The position numbers were made by a program, and so were the translations under genes. Below, one piece after another: positions 18,088 to 26,978 of a DNA stretch of 64,000 bases; the stretch's first letter is position 1; each line of letters begins with the position of its first letter. Source of the stretch: Bryobacteraceae bacterium (lineage in GTDB: Bacteria > Acidobacteriota > Terriglobia > Bryobacterales > Bryobacteraceae); assembly GCA_026002855.1 (NCBI GenBank), contig BPGD01000001.1, forward strand, positions 2,240,001 through 2,304,000, in the 5' to 3' direction. Under the pieces are notes generated by a model. The model was not told the origin of the DNA and searched no databases. It saw nothing but the letters and a program-made list of their open reading frames with translations.

Positions 18088-19353
18088 ATGCCTCCCCCGG
18101 CGCCGCTTCCCGAGTTCGCGAGCCTGGTCGAGCTGAACGGCGCGCTCCGTGCGGGCAGGCTCAAGGCGCGGGACGTGGTCCGCCAGGCGAGCCGCCTTCT
18201 TGAGGAGGAAGTGCGGGGTGGAACGGTCAGGGAACTGCTCGAAAGCGAGGCCCTGCGCACGGCCCGGGACGTCGAGCGCGAGCTGAGCCGCGGCCGCACC
18301 CGCGGCCTGCTTCAGGGCGCGCCTTTCGCCGTCAGCGAGACGTTCGCCGTGCGCGGCCGGCCGGCGCCCTGGAATCCGGAAATCAACGATCCGCGGCGCG
18401 CCGAAGATGCCGCCGTCGTGGAGAGGCTGCGCCGCGCCAGGGCCCTGCCCCTGGCTGTTGCCGTTTCGCCGCCGCTTGGCGGCGTCACCGAAGGGCCCGC
18501 TGCCGCCGAGACCGCCTGCGCCTCGCTCGTCGCCAGAGGTCTGGTGCCATTCGCCGTGGCGGCCGATTTCAACGGCAACGTGCTGCGGGCCGCGCTCGAG
18601 CAGGGCTGCTGCGCGCTGCGGCCCACCTTCAGCCTGACGAGCGGGTACGGCGTGGCGCCGCTCGGCTGGACCCTTGTGACGGCGGCCGTGCTGGCCATGG
18701 ATGCCGCCGACTGTGGCACGGTTCTCGACTCGATGAGCGGTGGCGACCTCCGCAGTCCGTCTTCCCCCGGACGCGCGTTCCACTTCGCGCCTCAATACGC
18801 GCTTCCCCCGGAGCAGCTCCGCGTGGCGTTGGCGCCCGGCGGAGGGCCGTTGCGTCCCTGGCTGGCCCGTGCGCGGGTCGCACTCGTGGATCTTCCTGCC
18901 CCGGCTCTGCCTGCCTGGGCCGTGCTCGAAACCATTCTGGCGGCCGAGGCAGGCGAGGCGCTCGGAGACCTCCTGGACGCTCTGCCGGCTGGGCGCGACT
19001 TCCTGGCTGAAGTGAGGTCTCTCACCGCAATCGACTACCTCCACGCCATGCGCCTGCGCCGGCAGATCCAGGAATGGCTCTCGGCGGTTTTCGAAAAGGC
19101 AGAGATACTGGTACTCCCATGGGACCCGCACCACGCCAATTCGGCACACGCCATGGAAGAAAGCAGCGCGGATTGCCGGACTTGCGACACGCTGGCGGCG
19201 GCGCTGCTGGCGGGAGCGCCCGTCTTTGCGTCCGCCCGCAGCGGCCGGCCCCGATTCTGCATGGTCGTGAGGCCATGGTCAGAAAACACGATGCTTCGCC
19301 TGGCGGCATTTCTTGAATCCATTCCAGCCGGCGCGCCCACGGGACAGGTCTAG
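18088..19353 (+). CDS. Amidase-signature-fold protein lacking the Ser-Ser-Lys catalytic triad
   Basis: A 421-residue protein that aligns by eye with GatA-type amidases: LLQGAPFAVSETFAVRG against LxGIPxxVKD, then GPAAAETACASL against the GGSSGGSAA block, AADFNGNVLRAA against GTDTGGSIRxPA, and CCALRPTFSLTSGYGVAPLG against the GLKPTxG strand. The Lys of VKD is Ser, the cis-Ser block is gone and the nucleophile Ser is Asn. It therefore looks like a pseudoenzyme or a decaying gene. The start used is the first ATG after the in-frame TAA; the true N-terminus may be the Tat-like leader just upstream. No partner gene suggests a substrate. Confidence 0.65.
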   Translation: MPPPAPLPEFASLVELNGALRAGRLKARDVVRQASRLLEEEVRGGTVRELLESEALRTARDVERELSRGRTRGLLQGAPFAVSETFAVRGRPAPWNPEINDPRRAEDAAVVERLRRARALPLAVAVSPPLGGVTEGPAAAETACASLVARGLVPFAVAADFNGNVLRAALEQGCCALRPTFSLTSGYGVAPLGWTLVTAAVLAMDAADCGTVLDSMSGGDLRSPSSPGRAFHFAPQYALPPEQLRVALAPGGGPLRPWLARARVALVDLPAPALPAWAVLETILAAEAGEALGDLLDALPAGRDFLAEVRSLTAIDYLHAMRLRRQIQEWLSAVFEKAEILVLPWDPHHANSAHAMEESSADCRTCDTLAAALLAGAPVFASARSGRPRFCMVVRPWSENTMLRLAAFLESIPAGAPTGQV

Positions 19354-19444
19354 TGGTTCTAGGTCAATCGTCCGAGAAAACCGGCTCTCCGGTGCCACTT
19401 CTATGGGTGAAGATAGGACTTGACGCTTGTTTGAAAATTTACCA

Positions 19445-20803
19445 ATGACACAGCCCTCTCCTCCCAGGCGTCCGCCACGGCCGAAGGCGGAAGCAGTCCG
19501 GATGCATCCGCGGCTGCTCAGCGGTGGCGGGTTTGAGACGGCCCTCGATCGGCGCATTTTCGCGAACGAAAAAAAACGGTTTGCCGTGGGCGTGGTCGGA
19601 ATCAACCGCTTCCGCCGCATTAATCAACTGCTGGGTTTTTCAGGAGGCGACCTCGCCCTTCACGAAATTTCCGTCCGCGTCCTCGCCTTCCTTCCCGCGG
19701 ACGGCCTGGCGGCCCATCTCGGCGGCGATGAATTCGCCGTATTGCTCGAAACAGGCACCCGGCGCGGCGTCGAGTCGGCCGCAGAGCAACTGCTGGAGCG
19801 GCTCGGTCGTCCGCTCGTGATCCAGGGGCACGAATTCCACATGACGGCCAGCCTGGGGCTGGCGATGTATCCGTCGAGCGGCGCCGACGGGGCGACGCTT
19901 GTCCGGCGCGCCGCAGCGGCCATGGCCCGCGCCAAACAGCGCCGCGGGAACGCCATCGAATGGAGTCCCGCGGCCGAGTCCGAGTCGGCGAGGGATCGCT
20001 TCCGCCTCGAAAACGCCCTGCATCGCGCCATCGACCGCAAGGAACTTCGCCTTCGCTACCAGCCGCAGGTGGACCGCGAAGGCAGGGTGCGCGCCGTGGA
20101 GGCCCTGCTCGTCTGGGACTCCGCCGACTTGGGCCATGTGGACACCGAGACATTCATCCGTCTGGCCGAGGAGACGGGCATCATCACCGCCATCGGCGAA
20201 TGGGTGCTCCGCGAGGCCTGTCTCCAGGCCGGCCGGTGGCAGGCGGGCGGGCGCCGCGCCCCCTGCGTTGCCGTCAATGTCTCTCCCCAGCAGTTCGCCT
20301 CGCCGCGATTCGTCGATACGGTGCGGCGAATTCTCCAGGAAACAGGCATCCGCGGCGATCTGCTCGAACTGGAAGTCACCGAAAGCTGCATTCTGGCCGA
20401 CATCGAGCAGTCAGCCAAACGGATGACCGCGCTGCGCAGGCTGGGCGTGCGCATCGCGATTGACGACTTCGGCGTGGGCTACTCGCCGCTGGCTTACCTG
20501 CACCGGCTGCCGCTCGACAAGATCAAGGTGGATCGCTCCTTCGTCCGGCAGATCGCCCAGCCGGGCGGCACGCTGCCGGTCGTGCATACCATCACCGTGC
20601 TGGCGCATCACCGCGGCCTTCAGGTGGTGGCCGAAGGCGTGGAGACGGAAGAGGAGTTCGAGCTCGTCCACGCGGCGCGGTGCGACCTGGTGCAGGGTTT
20701 CTACGTCGGAATGCCATTGTCTGAAGAAGAGATCACCGCGCTCCTGGCGGACCAGAAGTCGTTCGCCCGCTACGCCGTGGCCGCTTCTCACTGGAGTTAT
20801 TGA
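19445..20803 (+). CDS. GGDEF-EAL cyclic-di-GMP signalling protein
   Basis: A 452-residue cytoplasmic protein without an obvious sensor domain. A GGDEF domain (about 40-190) is followed by an EAL domain (about 200-445). The GGDEF signature is intact (HLGGDEFAVLL), but the segment that normally supplies a metal-binding Asp (LDIDxFK) reads VGINRFRRIN, so cyclase activity is doubtful, and the RxxD inhibitory site is not seen. The EAL half looks competent: VEALLVW, VNVSPQQF, LEVTES, IDDFGVGY, KIKVDRSF, VVAEGVET and QGFYVGMPL. A phosphodiesterase role is therefore more likely. I choose the ATG at 19445; a TTG six codons earlier is possible. No clear ribosome site. Confidence 0.9.
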   Translation: MTQPSPPRRPPRPKAEAVRMHPRLLSGGGFETALDRRIFANEKKRFAVGVVGINRFRRINQLLGFSGGDLALHEISVRVLAFLPADGLAAHLGGDEFAVLLETGTRRGVESAAEQLLERLGRPLVIQGHEFHMTASLGLAMYPSSGADGATLVRRAAAAMARAKQRRGNAIEWSPAAESESARDRFRLENALHRAIDRKELRLRYQPQVDREGRVRAVEALLVWDSADLGHVDTETFIRLAEETGIITAIGEWVLREACLQAGRWQAGGRRAPCVAVNVSPQQFASPRFVDTVRRILQETGIRGDLLELEVTESCILADIEQSAKRMTALRRLGVRIAIDDFGVGYSPLAYLHRLPLDKIKVDRSFVRQIAQPGGTLPVVHTITVLAHHRGLQVVAEGVETEEEFELVHAARCDLVQGFYVGMPLSEEEITALLADQKSFARYAVAASHWSY

Positions 20804-20897
20804 CCTCCTGCCGCGCGTCCGCATGACGTCCACGAGGCTCGGCGCATCCGCCTGCAACGGCATCCCCGGCGAAAATCAGCTACATTTTTATGGAGCA

Positions 20898-20923
20898 GCG
20901 CACGCCGGCCCTCCGGCCTGCGC
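20898..20923. repeat. Stem-loop just upstream of the adaptor gene
   Basis: GCGCA/TGCGC and GCCGG/CCGGC arms with one C-C mismatch and a 4-base CCCT loop, ending 12 bases before the ATG at 20936. It could affect translation start or be an RNA 5' structure. No T-tract follows. Confidence 0.35.
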
Positions 20924-20935
20924 ACCAGGTTCCTT

Positions 20936-22189
20936 ATGGACGTACCCAGGCAGGGAGTGGCAAGGAGAAGATGGTTGCGGCTGGCCGTGGCCGCGGCCGT
21001 GGCGGCGGCCGGATTGTTCGCCGCCGCATGGCGCCTCAGCCGTCAGAAGCCGGCCGCGCCCGTCATCGAGCGCGCAGGCCTCTGGATCGACACCGTCCGC
21101 CAGGCGCCGCTGGTCCGGCAGGTGCGCGGGCTGGGGACGCTCGTGCCGGAAGAAGTGCTCTGGATCCCCGCACCGCGCGAAGGACGCGTCGAGAAAATTC
21201 TCCTTCGCCCCGGCGCCCCGGTGAAACCGGACACGGTTCTCGTCGTGCTTTCCAACCCGGAGCTGGAGCTTGAGGCGGAAGATCTGCGCTGGCAGCTCCG
21301 GGCCGCCGAAGCCAACCTGAAAGATCTCCAGGTGAAGCTCGAGTCCGCGCAACTGGATCTGCGCGCCGCCGTGGCCCGCGTCGAGAGCGAGTTCGTGCAG
21401 GCGCAGCTCAAGGCGGACAACGACGCCGCGCTCGGCCGGGAGGGCCTCGCGCCGGAGCTGAACGTGAAGCTGTCGCGCGCCGTGGCCGACGAGGCGCGAA
21501 AGCGGCTGGAAATCGAACGCAAACGCCTGGAAATCAGCACTGCCAGCGCCGAAGCCCAGCTCTCCGCGCAGCGCGTGCTCATCGAAAAGCTCCGCGCCGC
21601 CTGGGACCTGAAAAGAAAGCAGGTGGAGAGCCTCAAGGTGCGGGCCGACGCTGTGGGCGTGCTGCAACAGTTGCCCGTGGAAGTGGGCCAGCAGGTGACG
21701 CCTGGCACCATCCTCGCCAAGGTGGCCCAGCCGGAACGGCTGAAGGCGCAGATCCGCATCCCGGAGGTCCAGGCGAAGGACGTCGCCATCGGCCAGCCGG
21801 CGGTGGTGGATACGCGCAACGGCACCGTGCCGGGCCGTGTGGTGCGAATTGACCCCGCCTCCACGGGTGGCAATGTGCTGGTCGACATCCGGCTGGAAGG
21901 GCCGCTGCCGCCCGGCTCGCGGCCGGATCTCAACGTCGAGGCGCTGATCGAACTCGAGCACCTGGCCAGCGTGCTCCAGATCCAGCGCCCGTCCTTCGCG
22001 CAGCCAGACTCCCGGATGACCATTTACCGGCTCTCGCCGGATGGGACCGAGGCCGTGCGTGTCGCTGTGCGCACCGGGCGCGCCTCCGCGCAGACAATCG
22101 AAATTGTGGAAGGGCTGCAGGCCGGAGACAAAGTCATTCTTTCGGATCTGTCCGCTTACGAGAATGCGGAGCGGCTGCTCATTCGCTGA
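20936..22189 (+). CDS. MacA/HlyD-type periplasmic adaptor of an ABC exporter
   Basis: A 417-residue membrane-fusion protein. One N-terminal transmembrane anchor (about 14-34) leads to a lipoyl-like half (PREGRVEKILLRPGAPVKPDTVL), a long alpha-helical hairpin (about 105-225, with strong heptad pattern), the second lipoyl half (VRADAVGVLQQLPVEVGQQV) and beta-barrel/membrane-proximal domains ending in GLQAGDKVILSDLSAY. The gene order adaptor-ATPase-FtsX permease matches MacAB-like tripartite exporters, in which the adaptor connects to a TolC-like channel. The substrate is not indicated. The next gene has its own TATAAT element. Confidence 0.88.
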   Translation: MDVPRQGVARRRWLRLAVAAAVAAAGLFAAAWRLSRQKPAAPVIERAGLWIDTVRQAPLVRQVRGLGTLVPEEVLWIPAPREGRVEKILLRPGAPVKPDTVLVVLSNPELELEAEDLRWQLRAAEANLKDLQVKLESAQLDLRAAVARVESEFVQAQLKADNDAALGREGLAPELNVKLSRAVADEARKRLEIERKRLEISTASAEAQLSAQRVLIEKLRAAWDLKRKQVESLKVRADAVGVLQQLPVEVGQQVTPGTILAKVAQPERLKAQIRIPEVQAKDVAIGQPAVVDTRNGTVPGRVVRIDPASTGGNVLVDIRLEGPLPPGSRPDLNVEALIELEHLASVLQIQRPSFAQPDSRMTIYRLSPDGTEAVRVAVRTGRASAQTIEIVEGLQAGDKVILSDLSAYENAERLLIR

Positions 22190-22202
22190 GAAATGGTGAT
22201 AA

Positions 22203-22208
22203 TATAAT
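22203..22208 (+). promoter_or_regulatory. -10 element TATAAT upstream of the ABC ATPase
   Basis: A consensus TATAAT 41 bases before the ATPase ATG, followed by a leader with GGAGG at the right place. The -35 region (around 22180) is not consensus. Confidence 0.5.
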
Positions 22209-22249
22209 GCCGACCAGGATCCGTCAGTTCCTTCGTTTCGGAGGCGCCA

Positions 22250-22951
22250 ATGAGTGAAAACGGCTCGCTAATCCGCCTCAATGGCATTTCCAAAGTATTC
22301 CTGACCGACGAGGTGGAGACCCACGCCCTGGAAGGAATTGACCTGGAAATTGAGCCGGGCGAGTTTCTCTGCATCGCCGGGCCATCAGGCTGCGGAAAGT
22401 CGACGCTGCTGTCCATTCTCGGCCTGCTGGAAACGCCGACGGATGGCGAATACTGGCTGAAAGGGCGCCCCGTCCACGGGCTGGGGACCGCCGAGCGGGC
22501 GCGCATCCGGAACCGCGAAATCGGCTTTATCTTTCAGGCATTCAACCTGATCGGCGACCTCACCGTGCTGGAAAACGTGGAGCTTCCGCTGGCCTACCGC
22601 GGCCTCGGCGCGCGGGAGCGCCGGAAGCTGGCGCTTGAGGCGCTCGAACGCGTCGGCATGGCTCACCGCCTGAAGCATTATCCCTCGCAATTGTCCGGCG
22701 GCCAGCAGCAGCGCGTGGCCGTGGCCCGCGCCCTCGCCGGCAGGCCCGCCATCCTGCTCGCCGACGAGCCCACCGGCAACCTAGACTCCGCCAACAGCGA
22801 GTCCGTGATGGATCTGCTCGAAGACCTGCACCGGAGCGGCTCCACCATCTGCATGGTGACTCACGACCCCCGCTATGCGCGGCGGGCGCGCCGCACCATC
22901 CACCTCTTCGACGGCCGCATTGTCCCCTCCAGCCAGGCCGCCGCGTTCTGA
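22250..22951 (+). CDS. MacB/LolD-type ABC transporter ATP-binding protein
   Basis: A 233-residue cytoplasmic ATPase of the macrolide/lipoprotein exporter subfamily: Walker [10 protein letters not shown] (about 44-52), Q-loop FIFQAFNLI, signature [15 protein letters not shown], Walker [16 protein letters not shown]-loop and H-loop [14 protein letters not shown] lies about 8 bases before the ATG. It presumably powers the FtsX-like permease encoded 95 bases downstream and works with the adaptor upstream. Mechanotransmission from ATPase to periplasm, not substrate transport through the membrane, is the known mode for MacB. Confidence 0.93.
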   Translation: MSENGSLIRLNGISKVFLTDEVETHALEGIDLEIEPGEFLCIAGPSGCGKSTLLSILGLLETPTDGEYWLKGRPVHGLGTAERARIRNREIGFIFQAFNLIGDLTVLENVELPLAYRGLGARERRKLALEALERVGMAHRLKHYPSQLSGGQQQRVAVARALAGRPAILLADEPTGNLDSANSESVMDLLEDLHRSGSTICMVTHDPRYARRARRTIHLFDGRIVPSSQAAAF

Positions 22952-23046
22952 AGCCCGCGGGAGGCCCGTTCCGTTTTCGGAAAAAAATCACCTTCTTTAT
23001 TCCCGATCGCCGGAACTGCGCTAGCATTCCCTTGTCGGGATTCGTC

Positions 23047-25455
23047 ATGCTCGTGGGGTTGTGGGAAGACATCCGCTTCGGCCTCCGCCAGCTCGCCAAG
23101 TATCCGGTCTTCACCGGCGTGGCGGTCCTCCTGCTGGCGCTGGGCGTCGGGGCCAACACCGCCATCTTCAGCCTCGTCGACAGCGTGCTGCTCCGGCCAG
23201 TGCCTTACCCGGAACCCGAGCGGCTCTACTTTGTGCGCGTTCGGGATCTGGCGGGAGGCCGCGGCGAACTGGTCCCCAATTTGGCGGAATTTCTCCGGCT
23301 GGAAAATGGCATCGCCGGGGCGGAGGCCGTGGGGGCCATGCTGGGCCAGATGTTCAACGTCCGATGGAACGGCCGTACGGCGCTGGTCTTTGGCGGATTC
23401 GTGAGTCCGCAGTACTTTCGCGCGCTGGGCGTGAAACTGCTTGCCGGGCGTGAATTCTTCCCCGACGAATACCACTCGGGGCGCAATCAGGCGGTCTATT
23501 TCACCGAAAAATTCTGGCGCAGATGGTTCGGCGCGGACCGGTCCCTCATAGGCCGCACGGTCGAGCTGGAAAAAGAATCCCACGTCGTGGCCGGAATCCT
23601 GCCTTCGCTGCCCGGCGAATTCCGTACTCCGGACGCCATCGTCCCACTGCCGATCACCCGGGAGATCCTCCAGGCCTACGACCGGCGCTCGATGATCGTC
23701 GCCGTGCGGCTGAAACCGGGCGTGAAAAAAGAACAGGTAGACGAGGAAATCCGGGCCATTTATCAGCGGATCGCCGAGGAAATTCCGCAAAGCAGCCAGG
23801 GCAAGGTTGGCTATCTGGAAGACGCGGCCACGTTCTACCGCGGCAACTCCCATGAGCCGCTGCTGGCGCTGGGGCTGGCCGTGGCGCTGGTGCTGTTGCT
23901 GGCCTGCGCGAACCTGGCCGGGCTGCTGCTGGCCCGTGCGGCCGCCCGGTTCCGCGAAATTGCCATCCGGGCGGCTCTGGGCGCCTCCCCGTGGCGGATC
24001 TTCCGCCAGATTCTCGTCGAAAGCCTTCTGCTTTCCGTGACCGGCGGCGCCGCAGGCGTTGGCGTGGCCGCCTTCGCCATCCGCTATCTCCGCGGCTGGC
24101 CCCGGCTGCGGCTGCCAAGGATCGAACAGGCAGAGCTGAATCTGCATGCGCTCCTGTTCGCCCTGGCCGTGTCCATAGCGGCCGGTCTGGTCTTCGGTTC
24201 CGCCCCGGCCTGGAGCGTTCTGCGGCTGCGTCTGGCGCCCGCGCTGAACGAAGAGTCGCGGGGCAGCTCCGGCGGCCCCTCGCGGACCTGGCTCCGCCGC
24301 CTGCTGGTCGCTGCCGAAGTGGCCGTGTGCGCGGTGCTTCTCGTGGGCTCCGGGCTTCTGTGGCGAACCTACCAGCGGCTCACGTCGGCCGACATGGGAT
24401 TCCGGCCGGAGGGCGTTCTGCTGGTTCGGATCATGATGCCCACGGCGGGCTATCCCAGCGATGAAGGCCGCAGCGCCGTCCAGCGGGCGGTGCTTGAGCG
24501 GCTGCGCGCATTGCCGGGAGTGCGGCATGCAGGCATCACCGCGTATCCGCCGCTGGCAGGCGTCAACTGGCCGTGCCAGTTTCGCGTCCCCGGCAGTGCC
24601 GCGAGCGCAGAGATGCGGCCTTCCTCCTACAACACGATCTCACCCGGGTATCTGGCGGCCATCGGCGCGAGGGTCGTGGAAGGGCGTGACTTCACCGACG
24701 CCGACACCCTGGGCGCGCCGCGCGTGCTTCTCATATCGGAAACATTCCGCCGCCTCCATTTTCCCGACGGGAGTCCGATCGGGCGCACCATCGAATTCGA
24801 ACTGCTCGGTGAAAGGCGGGAAGGCACGGTCGTGGGCGTCGTCAGCGACGTCGCCTTCGAGCGACCCGACTTCGTCCGCCGCGCGGTAATTTATGAATCC
24901 TTTTTGCAGAGCCCCTGGCAGATTCCGGTCTTTACCGTGAAGGCCGAAGGGGCTCCGCAACAGGTGGCCGCGGCCATGACGCGGGTGATCTCGGAACTGG
25001 CGCCCGATGTGGCCGTCGACCAGGTCAGCGAGCTGCGCACCCGCGTCCAGCAGGCAACCGGGGAGCAGGCCGCCGCGCTCCTTCTCTTCGGCGTGTTCTC
25101 GGCCGTTGCCGTACTCCTTTCCTCCATCGGCCTGTACGGGGTCCTGGCCCTCGCCGTGGCGCAGCGCCGGCGCGAGATCGGCGTGCGCATGGCGCTCGGC
25201 GCCACTCCAGCGGCCATCCGCATCATGGTTCTGCGCCACGGATTGCTGCTGGCGTTCACGGGCGTCGCCGCCGGCCTGGCCGCGGCCCCGTTTGCCGGAA
25301 TGACGCTGGAGCGGATGATCTACGGCGTCCAATGGTTTGACCCCGTTATCTACACGGGTGTCATTGCCCTGCTGACTACTGTCAGCCTCGCGGCGGCGGC
25401 CGCGCCGGCCCTGCGCGCCGGCTCGCTGGACCCCGCCGAGGCCCTCCGCGACTGA
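23047..25455 (+). CDS. ADOP-type duplicated MacB/FtsX permease
   Basis: About 802 residues with two repeats of the MacB periplasmic core plus FtsX unit. The first transmembrane helix follows [20 protein letters not shown]; a periplasmic domain runs to about 265; three helices follow ([21 protein letters not shown]..., then [20 protein letters not shown]); a helix near 420 opens the second unit; and three C-terminal helices end in LDPAEALRD. This duplicated architecture is the acidobacterial ADOP class. ADOPs often lack an adjacent ATPase; this one follows an ATPase and an adaptor. I prefer the ATG giving [12 protein letters not shown] over a TTG five codons earlier. Confidence 0.9.
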   Translation: MLVGLWEDIRFGLRQLAKYPVFTGVAVLLLALGVGANTAIFSLVDSVLLRPVPYPEPERLYFVRVRDLAGGRGELVPNLAEFLRLENGIAGAEAVGAMLGQMFNVRWNGRTALVFGGFVSPQYFRALGVKLLAGREFFPDEYHSGRNQAVYFTEKFWRRWFGADRSLIGRTVELEKESHVVAGILPSLPGEFRTPDAIVPLPITREILQAYDRRSMIVAVRLKPGVKKEQVDEEIRAIYQRIAEEIPQSSQGKVGYLEDAATFYRGNSHEPLLALGLAVALVLLLACANLAGLLLARAAARFREIAIRAALGASPWRIFRQILVESLLLSVTGGAAGVGVAAFAIRYLRGWPRLRLPRIEQAELNLHALLFALAVSIAAGLVFGSAPAWSVLRLRLAPALNEESRGSSGGPSRTWLRRLLVAAEVAVCAVLLVGSGLLWRTYQRLTSADMGFRPEGVLLVRIMMPTAGYPSDEGRSAVQRAVLERLRALPGVRHAGITAYPPLAGVNWPCQFRVPGSAASAEMRPSSYNTISPGYLAAIGARVVEGRDFTDADTLGAPRVLLISETFRRLHFPDGSPIGRTIEFELLGERREGTVVGVVSDVAFERPDFVRRAVIYESFLQSPWQIPVFTVKAEGAPQQVAAAMTRVISELAPDVAVDQVSELRTRVQQATGEQAAALLLFGVFSAVAVLLSSIGLYGVLALAVAQRRREIGVRMALGATPAAIRIMVLRHGLLLAFTGVAAGLAAAPFAGMTLERMIYGVQWFDPVIYTGVIALLTTVSLAAAAAPALRAGSLDPAEALRD

Positions 25456-25856
25456 AACCATGGGATCGCCCGTCAGGCAGCGGCTTGCCCGAAGATCACG
25501 CGCTTCAGGGCCGCGGCTGGAGCGAGCCCGTCACAACGCTTCTGAGCCGCCGCGACGCGAGCCTGCCTGAAGGGCGAGCGGCAACGGCCCCACGACCCCG
25601 CTCGACATCAGAGAACACGAAAATGGCTACGGGGGACGCGGTCGTGCTTCGTCCGCTCGTCCTCGGGCGCTCCGCGCCCTTCACTTGCGGCTCAGAAGAG
25701 CCTGATTCTCGAAGGAGCAGACTCTTGCAACGTAGCTGGACCTGTCGGCCCTGCTGTGCCGTGTCCACCCCTCTCGAAAATCGTCCGCGCCCGAGGCCAT
25801 GCTGGCCTGTGCGGCAACCGCTGACTCCGGCCGCTGGCGCGGCCTTCGTCTACGGC
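25456..25856. other. Unassigned intergenic stretch
   Basis: About 400 bases between the convergent ADOP permease and LacI gene. Short open frames exist on both strands but have no recognisable motif, ribosome site or coding pattern. I see no T-tract terminator. It could hold a decayed gene or a non-coding RNA; nothing specific can be supported. The plus strand changes from balanced to C-rich at about this point. Confidence 0.5.
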
Positions 25857-26918
25857 TCAGGCCCCGCGCCGCTCCTGGCCATTTTCGTCCTTGCCGGCGT
25901 TGGGGCTCAATCCGGCCCGCCGCGGCGGCGTCGATTCGCCCGGGCGCAGCTCACACCGCAGCACGATGTGGCGCGGCTTTGAGGGATCGATCTTGCCCTC
26001 CAGCCGGTCCATCAGCAGGTGCGCTGCCTCAGAGCCAATCTGATATGTCGGCTGCGCCACGCAGGTCAGTTGCAGGCCGAACGACTGCAACAGTTCCACG
26101 CAGTCAAACGTTGCCAGCGCCACGTCCTGCGGGCACCGGAGCCCCAGCTCGCGCATCCCCTGCAAAATGCCCGCCGCCGTCAGGATGTTGGCCGCGAATA
26201 CCGCTTCCGGCCGCGGCGCGGTGCTCAGCGCCTGAAGCGCCACCTGCCGCGCGCCGGGGACGCGGAAGTCGGCGCAGTAGTCCAGCGGCTCCAGTCCCAG
26301 CCGCTTCATCGCCCGCCGGTAGCCGCGCAGCCGGTCCGAGGCGACATACATCGACGGCCCGCCGCCCACAAAGGCGATGCGCCGGTAGCCCAGCCCGACC
26401 AGGTAATCGATGGCCTCCTCCACCGCCTCCGCGTTGTTGACCGTCACCGAGTCCGCCTCCAGCCCGCTCGGCCGCCGGTCCAGGCATACCACCGGCGTGC
26501 CTCCGCGCAGCGCCGCCTCGATGTGCGGCCGCCGCCCGCGCTCCACCGCCGTCACCACCAGCATCCCGTCCACGCGCCAGGACTCGAACAGCTCGAACAG
26601 CTTCCGCTCGCGCTCCAGGTTGTCATCCGTGTTGTACGTCGCCAGAAAATACCCGCGCTCCAGCACAGCGTCCTCGGCCCCGCGCACGATCTCCGAAAAG
26701 AACGGGTTGGTGATGTCGCTGATCACCATCCCGATCATCCGCGACCGCCGCGCCTTCAGGCTCCGCGCGATCGGGTCCGGCCGGTAGCCAAGCTGCCGGA
26801 TCGCCTTCTCGACGCGCGCCCGCGTCGCCTCGCTCACCCGGGCCGTCCCGGCAATAACATGGCTCACCGTGCCGACGCTGACCCCGGCCAGCTCGGCCAC
26901 GTCCTTGATCGTGGGCAT
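25857..26918 (-). CDS. LacI-family transcriptional regulator
   Basis: A 353-residue repressor-type protein. It has an N-terminal helix-turn-helix (TIKDVAELAGVSVGTVSHVI, residues 3-22), a hinge (PDPIARSLKARR) that binds the DNA minor groove, and a periplasmic-binding-protein-like effector domain (about 60-335) with MVISDITNPFFSEIVRGAE and AFVGGGPSMYVASDRLRGY. The C-terminus is a polar tail. Family members respond to sugars or nucleosides. No sugar operon adjoins it; upstream on the same strand is the alpha/beta hydrolase, so that gene or a remote regulon is the candidate target. Confidence 0.94.
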   Translation of the reverse strand: MPTIKDVAELAGVSVGTVSHVIAGTARVSEATRARVEKAIRQLGYRPDPIARSLKARRSRMIGMVISDITNPFFSEIVRGAEDAVLERGYFLATYNTDDNLERERKLFELFESWRVDGMLVVTAVERGRRPHIEAALRGGTPVVCLDRRPSGLEADSVTVNNAEAVEEAIDYLVGLGYRRIAFVGGGPSMYVASDRLRGYRRAMKRLGLEPLDYCADFRVPGARQVALQALSTAPRPEAVFAANILTAAGILQGMRELGLRCPQDVALATFDCVELLQSFGLQLTCVAQPTYQIGSEAAHLLMDRLEGKIDPSKPRHIVLRCELRPGESTPPRRAGLSPNAGKDENGQERRGA

Positions 26919-26960
26919 GACGCTCGCGCGCGGCCGGCCGCCGCGCCTTCGCGAAAGAAT

Positions 26961-26966
26961 ATCATA
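26961..26966 (-). promoter_or_regulatory. -10-like TATGAT upstream of the LacI gene
   Basis: Read on the minus strand, TATGAT lies in the 60-base gap between the hydrolase stop and the LacI start, about 42 bases before the ATG. An independent promoter for the regulator is plausible. No consensus -35. Confidence 0.35.
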
Positions 26967-26978
26967 GCCTCCGCGCGT

